Made by a program: the position numbers and the translations under genes
NCBI GenBank assembly: GCA_024278775.1
Contig: JAJRSP010000087.1
Coordinates: forward strand, 1 to 7,522
Length of the DNA stretch: 7,522 bases
DNA from: Planctomycetota bacterium
Lineage (GTDB): Bacteria > Planctomycetota > Phycisphaerae > UBA1845
Reading direction: 5' to 3'
The notes under the pieces: generated by a model
What the model was told of the DNA's origin: nothing
The model's database searches: none
Seen by the model: only the letters and a program-made list of their open reading frames with translations
Shown: piece after piece, positions 4,538 to 7,522 of the stretch
How the letters are laid out: each line of letters starts with the position of its first letter
Numbering within the stretch: the stretch's first letter is position 1

Positions 4538-7378
4538 GTGTCGGATCAGTCGGTCATCCGCGTCGTTGGCGCGCGACAGCACAACCTCAAGGGTATCGAC
4601 GTCATGATTCCGCGCGGACAACTGACGGCGATTACCGGCGTCTCGGGTAGTGGAAAAAGCTCGCTCGCATTCGATACACTCTATGCCGAAGGTCAGCGAA
4701 AATACGTCGAGTCACTCTCCGCGTACGCACGCCAGTTTTTGGAGCAGATGCAAAAACCGGACGTCGATCGGATCGAAGGGCTAAGCCCCACCATCGCCAT
4801 CGAGCAGCGTATCGTGTCGGCCAACCCGCGATCGACCGTCGCCACTACCACCGAATTGCACGACTTCTTCCGCGTGCTTTTTGCCCGCGTGGGTATCCCG
4901 CAGTGTTGGATTTGTGATCGGCCGATTGAACGGCAGAGCGTCTCCGACATTGTGGACGCCATCATGCGTGAACCCGAGGGGACGCGGATCATGCTGCTCG
5001 CGCCGCTCATCCACAAACAACGCGGGAACCATGAGCCCATCCTCAAGCGGCTCATGAAGGATGGCTTTGTTCGCGCGCGTGTGGACGGCACGGTCACACT
5101 GTTGGAAGACATGTCACCGCTGGTTCCGCAGAAGAACCATTCGATCGACGCCGTTGTGGATCGGCTGGTTATCAAACCGGGTATCGAACAGCGCCTGGCC
5201 GAATCGACGGAGACGACGGAGGCGCTCTCCCGAGGCCGCGTGATCGTAGCCATTCAGCGCGGAGACGTATGGTCCGACGAAGTCTTCAGCACGGTGTTGG
5301 CCTGCCCGGTTCACGCGGAAGTCCGGCTCGATACGATCGGGCCGCACCTGTTCAGTTTCAACTCGCCGCAGGGGGCCTGCGAAACCTGCCACGGTCTTGG
5401 CACCACCACCGCATTCGACGAAGCGCTGATCGTGCCCGATCCCGACGCATCGCTTGCCGGCGGTGCCATCGCCGCCTGGCGAAAGAAAAGCCTAGCGCGT
5501 AGCGGGACGTACTCGGAAAGAATCCAACAGTTTTGCGAACGCTTCGACGTGCTGCCCGACATCCCCTTTCGCAACATCCCGAAGGAAAAGGCCGAACTCC
5601 TCTGGCACGGCACCACCGACGCCGATGCCAAGCGCCACGGTACGACGTTCGAAGGCATCTTGCCCAATCTGCGCCGCCGGTGGGAGACGGCCGATACCGA
5701 TGCCGCCAAACAAAGACTTCGTGCCTTCATGGCCGAGTCGCCGTGCCAGGCATGTGCCGGAGCCCGGCTCAACCCGCGATCTCTCTGCGTGCGTATCCAC
5801 GGCACATCCATCGCCGACATCGCACGAATGACGGTCGCCTCGGCCGCGGTCTTCTTTGAAAAGCTGTCGTTTCCCGCGGAACAAGCCACGATCGCCGAAC
5901 CGATCTTGCGCGGTATCCGTCAACGTCTGCGGTTTTTGTCGGCCGTCGGCGTCGGCTACCTCACACTCGATCGATCGAGCGCGACGCTGTCCGGCGGCGA
6001 GTTTCAGCGTATCCGCCTCGCCACGCAAATCGGCAGCGGGCTGTCCGGCGTCTGCTACGTGCTCGATGAGCCGACCATCGGCCTGCACAGCCGGGACACT
6101 AAGCGGCTCACCGATATCCTCAAGCGACTCGCTTCGCTGGGCAACACTGTAATCGTTGTCGAGCACGACGAGGAGGTCATCGCCGTGGCCGACTATGTGA
6201 TCGACATCGGCCCCGGCGCGGGCGAGCGTGGTGGTCGGCTGATCGTCGAGGGATCGCTTGCCGACCTTCGGGCTTGCGAGGCCTCATCCACCGGTCGTTT
6301 TCTTACGGGTCGTTCGGCCATCCTGCTTCCCGACCGCCGGCGGCCCATCGACCGGCAACGCATGGTCCGCATCGAAGGGGTCACGGCCAACAACCTGAAG
6401 AACCTGAGTGTGTCCGTGCCGCTCGGGTGTCTGGTGTGTGTGACGGGTGTATCAGGAAGCGGCAAGAGCACGCTCGTCAACCAGGTACTCCAGCGAGCGC
6501 TTCAGCGCAGCATTAACGGTACCGGACCCAAACCCGGTCCGTTTGCAAAACTTATTGGCGACGAACTGGTCACCAAAGTGGTCGAGATCGATCAGTCCCC
6601 CATCGGACGGACACCGCGAAGCAATCCGGCCACCTACGTCGGCGTGTTCGATCTGATCCGCAAGCTGTTTGTGCAAACCCGCGAGGCGAAGATCCGCGGG
6701 TACGGGCCGGCAAGGTTCAGCTTTAATGCCAAGGGCGGGCGCTGTGAACATTGCGAAGGGCAGGGTACGAAACGGGTGGCCATGCACTTTCTCCCCGATG
6801 TGTTTGTGGAATGCAGTGCGTGCGGCGGCTCGCGATACAACCGGGAAACGCTCGACGTACGCTACCGGGGGAAGAACATCGCCGATGTGTTACAGCTTTC
6901 GGTCGAGCAAGCCGTCAGCTTTTTCGACAGCTTCGCTAACATCAAGCGCCGTTTGCAGGCCCTAAAGGATGTTGGGCTTGGCTACATGAAGCTTGGTCAG
7001 CCATCGAATACCCTATCTGGAGGAGAGGCGCAGCGCGTGAAACTCGCCGCAGAACTACATAAATCCGGTGACGGACATACCATGTACATCCTGGACGAGC
7101 CGACCACCGGACTGCACCCGGCCGACGTTCGCAATCTCCTGACGTTGCTCCATCGGCTCGCCGATCGCGGAAACACCGTACTCATCATCGAGCACAACCT
7201 GGACGTGATCAAAGTTGCCGACTGGATCATTGACCTTGGACCGGAGGGAGGAGACGAAGGCGGGTGCGTCGTCGCCGAAGGGACACCGGAAGATGTCGCG
7301 CAATGCACAAAGGGTTATACCGGGCGCTATCTTGCGGAACGGCTGAAAGCGGCTAGGCGCCGGGCGTCGGCGTGTTAG
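4538..7378 (+). CDS. uvrA: UvrABC system protein A (excision-repair ATPase)
   Basis: A 946-residue protein, about the family's usual length. A dimer of UvrA scans DNA for bulky damage and loads UvrB at the lesion using ATP. Domains in order: ATP-binding I with Walker A GVSGSGKS (34-41); UvrB-binding domain (about 100-205) including CWIC (123-126); insertion region (about 255-400); signature LSGGE (484-488) and Walker B VLDEPTIGLH (from 508); then the second half with Walker A GVSGSGKS (637-644), zinc finger CEHC...CSAC (Cys736, 739, 759, 762), LSGGE (826-830) and Walker B ILDEPTTGLH (from 851). FSFN and GACETCHGLG mark the first zinc module, but its first pair reads CPVH (Cys256/His259) where the family has CPxC, so the site would be Cys-His-Cys-Cys. 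Start: GTG at 4538, six bases after GGGAG; the frame also contains a TTG at 4481, but the added residues do not look like UvrA. Its 3' end overlaps the opposing thioredoxin-fold gene. Identification is certain. Confidence 0.98.
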   Translation: MSDQSVIRVVGARQHNLKGIDVMIPRGQLTAITGVSGSGKSSLAFDTLYAEGQRKYVESLSAYARQFLEQMQKPDVDRIEGLSPTIAIEQRIVSANPRSTVATTTELHDFFRVLFARVGIPQCWICDRPIERQSVSDIVDAIMREPEGTRIMLLAPLIHKQRGNHEPILKRLMKDGFVRARVDGTVTLLEDMSPLVPQKNHSIDAVVDRLVIKPGIEQRLAESTETTEALSRGRVIVAIQRGDVWSDEVFSTVLACPVHAEVRLDTIGPHLFSFNSPQGACETCHGLGTTTAFDEALIVPDPDASLAGGAIAAWRKKSLARSGTYSERIQQFCERFDVLPDIPFRNIPKEKAELLWHGTTDADAKRHGTTFEGILPNLRRRWETADTDAAKQRLRAFMAESPCQACAGARLNPRSLCVRIHGTSIADIARMTVASAAVFFEKLSFPAEQATIAEPILRGIRQRLRFLSAVGVGYLTLDRSSATLSGGEFQRIRLATQIGSGLSGVCYVLDEPTIGLHSRDTKRLTDILKRLASLGNTVIVVEHDEEVIAVADYVIDIGPGAGERGGRLIVEGSLADLRACEASSTGRFLTGRSAILLPDRRRPIDRQRMVRIEGVTANNLKNLSVSVPLGCLVCVTGVSGSGKSTLVNQVLQRALQRSINGTGPKPGPFAKLIGDELVTKVVEIDQSPIGRTPRSNPATYVGVFDLIRKLFVQTREAKIRGYGPARFSFNAKGGRCEHCEGQGTKRVAMHFLPDVFVECSACGGSRYNRETLDVRYRGKNIADVLQLSVEQAVSFFDSFANIKRRLQALKDVGLGYMKLGQPSNTLSGGEAQRVKLAAELHKSGDGHTMYILDEPTTGLHPADVRNLLTLLHRLADRGNTVLIIEHNLDVIKVADWIIDLGPEGGDEGGCVVAEGTPEDVAQCTKGYTGRYLAERLKAARRRASAC

Positions 7379-7522
7379 CGGCTAGCCCAAGCGAGGTATC
7401 AAGAAACGAAACGAAATCCTCGACGCTGCGCGATCCCATGATCTGATTCACGACTGCGCCGTCCGCGTTGAGCACGACATACGCCGGCGTGGCAAAAATC
7501 TGGTACTTTTGCGCGGCACCGA
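7353..7522 (-). CDS. Thioredoxin-fold protein, C-terminal fragment (start outside window)
   Basis: The last 55 residues of a protein entering from the right edge. They show the second half of a thioredoxin fold: a helix end KYQIF, then ATPAYVVLNADGAVV, in which TP is the conserved cis-proline facing the active site and the two beta-strands flank a turn NADG, then a glycine (QIMGSR) and a final helix VEDFVSFLDTSLG. The tail is short and rich in Ala, Thr and Pro. The CxxC region, if present, lies outside, so I cannot say whether it is an active thioredoxin, a TlpA/DsbE-type membrane-linked reductant or a redox-inactive relative. Its TAG stop (7353-7355) lies inside the last codons of uvrA on the other strand, a 26-base tail-to-tail overlap with no terminator between. 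Confidence 0.75.
   Translation of the reverse strand, partial: GAAQKYQIFATPAYVVLNADGAVVNQIMGSRSVEDFVSFLDTSLGLAANTPTPGA

Overview
The window is GC-rich bacterial chromosome with ordinary gene density and no phage, plasmid, insertion sequence, CRISPR array or RNA gene that I can see. The gene set suggests a free-living Gram-negative-type bacterium: nucleoside diphosphate kinase, an exported S41 (C-terminal-processing) protease with a very acidic/lysine-rich tail, UvrA, a thioredoxin-fold protein, a small cupin and an iodotyrosine-deiodinase-like nitroreductase. The large PDZ/S41 protease with a charged tail, the GC content and the GGGTGGC-type intergenic hairpins remind me of Planctomycetota or related metagenomic lineages. 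This is an inference of modest confidence, not a demonstration.

Layout, left to right. (1) 1-843, minus strand: a two-gene cassette in which a small manganese/iron-type cupin (490-843) is followed after 54 bases by a nitroreductase of the iodotyrosine deiodinase subfamily (435 leftward, running off the window). A 12-codon leader frame with its own Shine-Dalgarno sequence overlaps the cupin start codon as ATGA. (2) 906-989: two related imperfect hairpins in inverted orientation (REP-like). (3) 1031-1492, minus: ndk, with every catalytic residue in place. (4) 1493-1807: a non-coding gap holding a candidate ndk promoter and, at its far end, a strong intrinsic terminator (1741-1776) for the protease gene. 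(5) 1808-4126, minus: a 772-residue secreted S41 protease with a helical N-terminal half, a PDZ domain, a Ser/Lys catalytic core and an Asp/Lys-rich tail built partly from a 48-base duplication. (6) 4127-4537: a 411-base divergent intergenic region with two palindromes and weak promoter candidates. (7) 4538-7378, plus: uvrA, full length (946 residues), whose first zinc module reads CxxH rather than CxxC. (8) 7353-7522, minus: the C-terminus of a thioredoxin-fold protein, whose gene overlaps uvrA tail to tail by 26 bases.

How the genes work together: most are independent housekeeping functions (nucleotide pools, envelope protein processing, nucleotide excision repair). The only pair that looks like a functional unit is cupin plus deiodinase-like nitroreductase. 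I see no convincing new multi-gene system. The items most worth checking are the conserved deiodinase substrate triad, the UvrA zinc-ligand change and the inverted REP-like pair with a compensated stem substitution.
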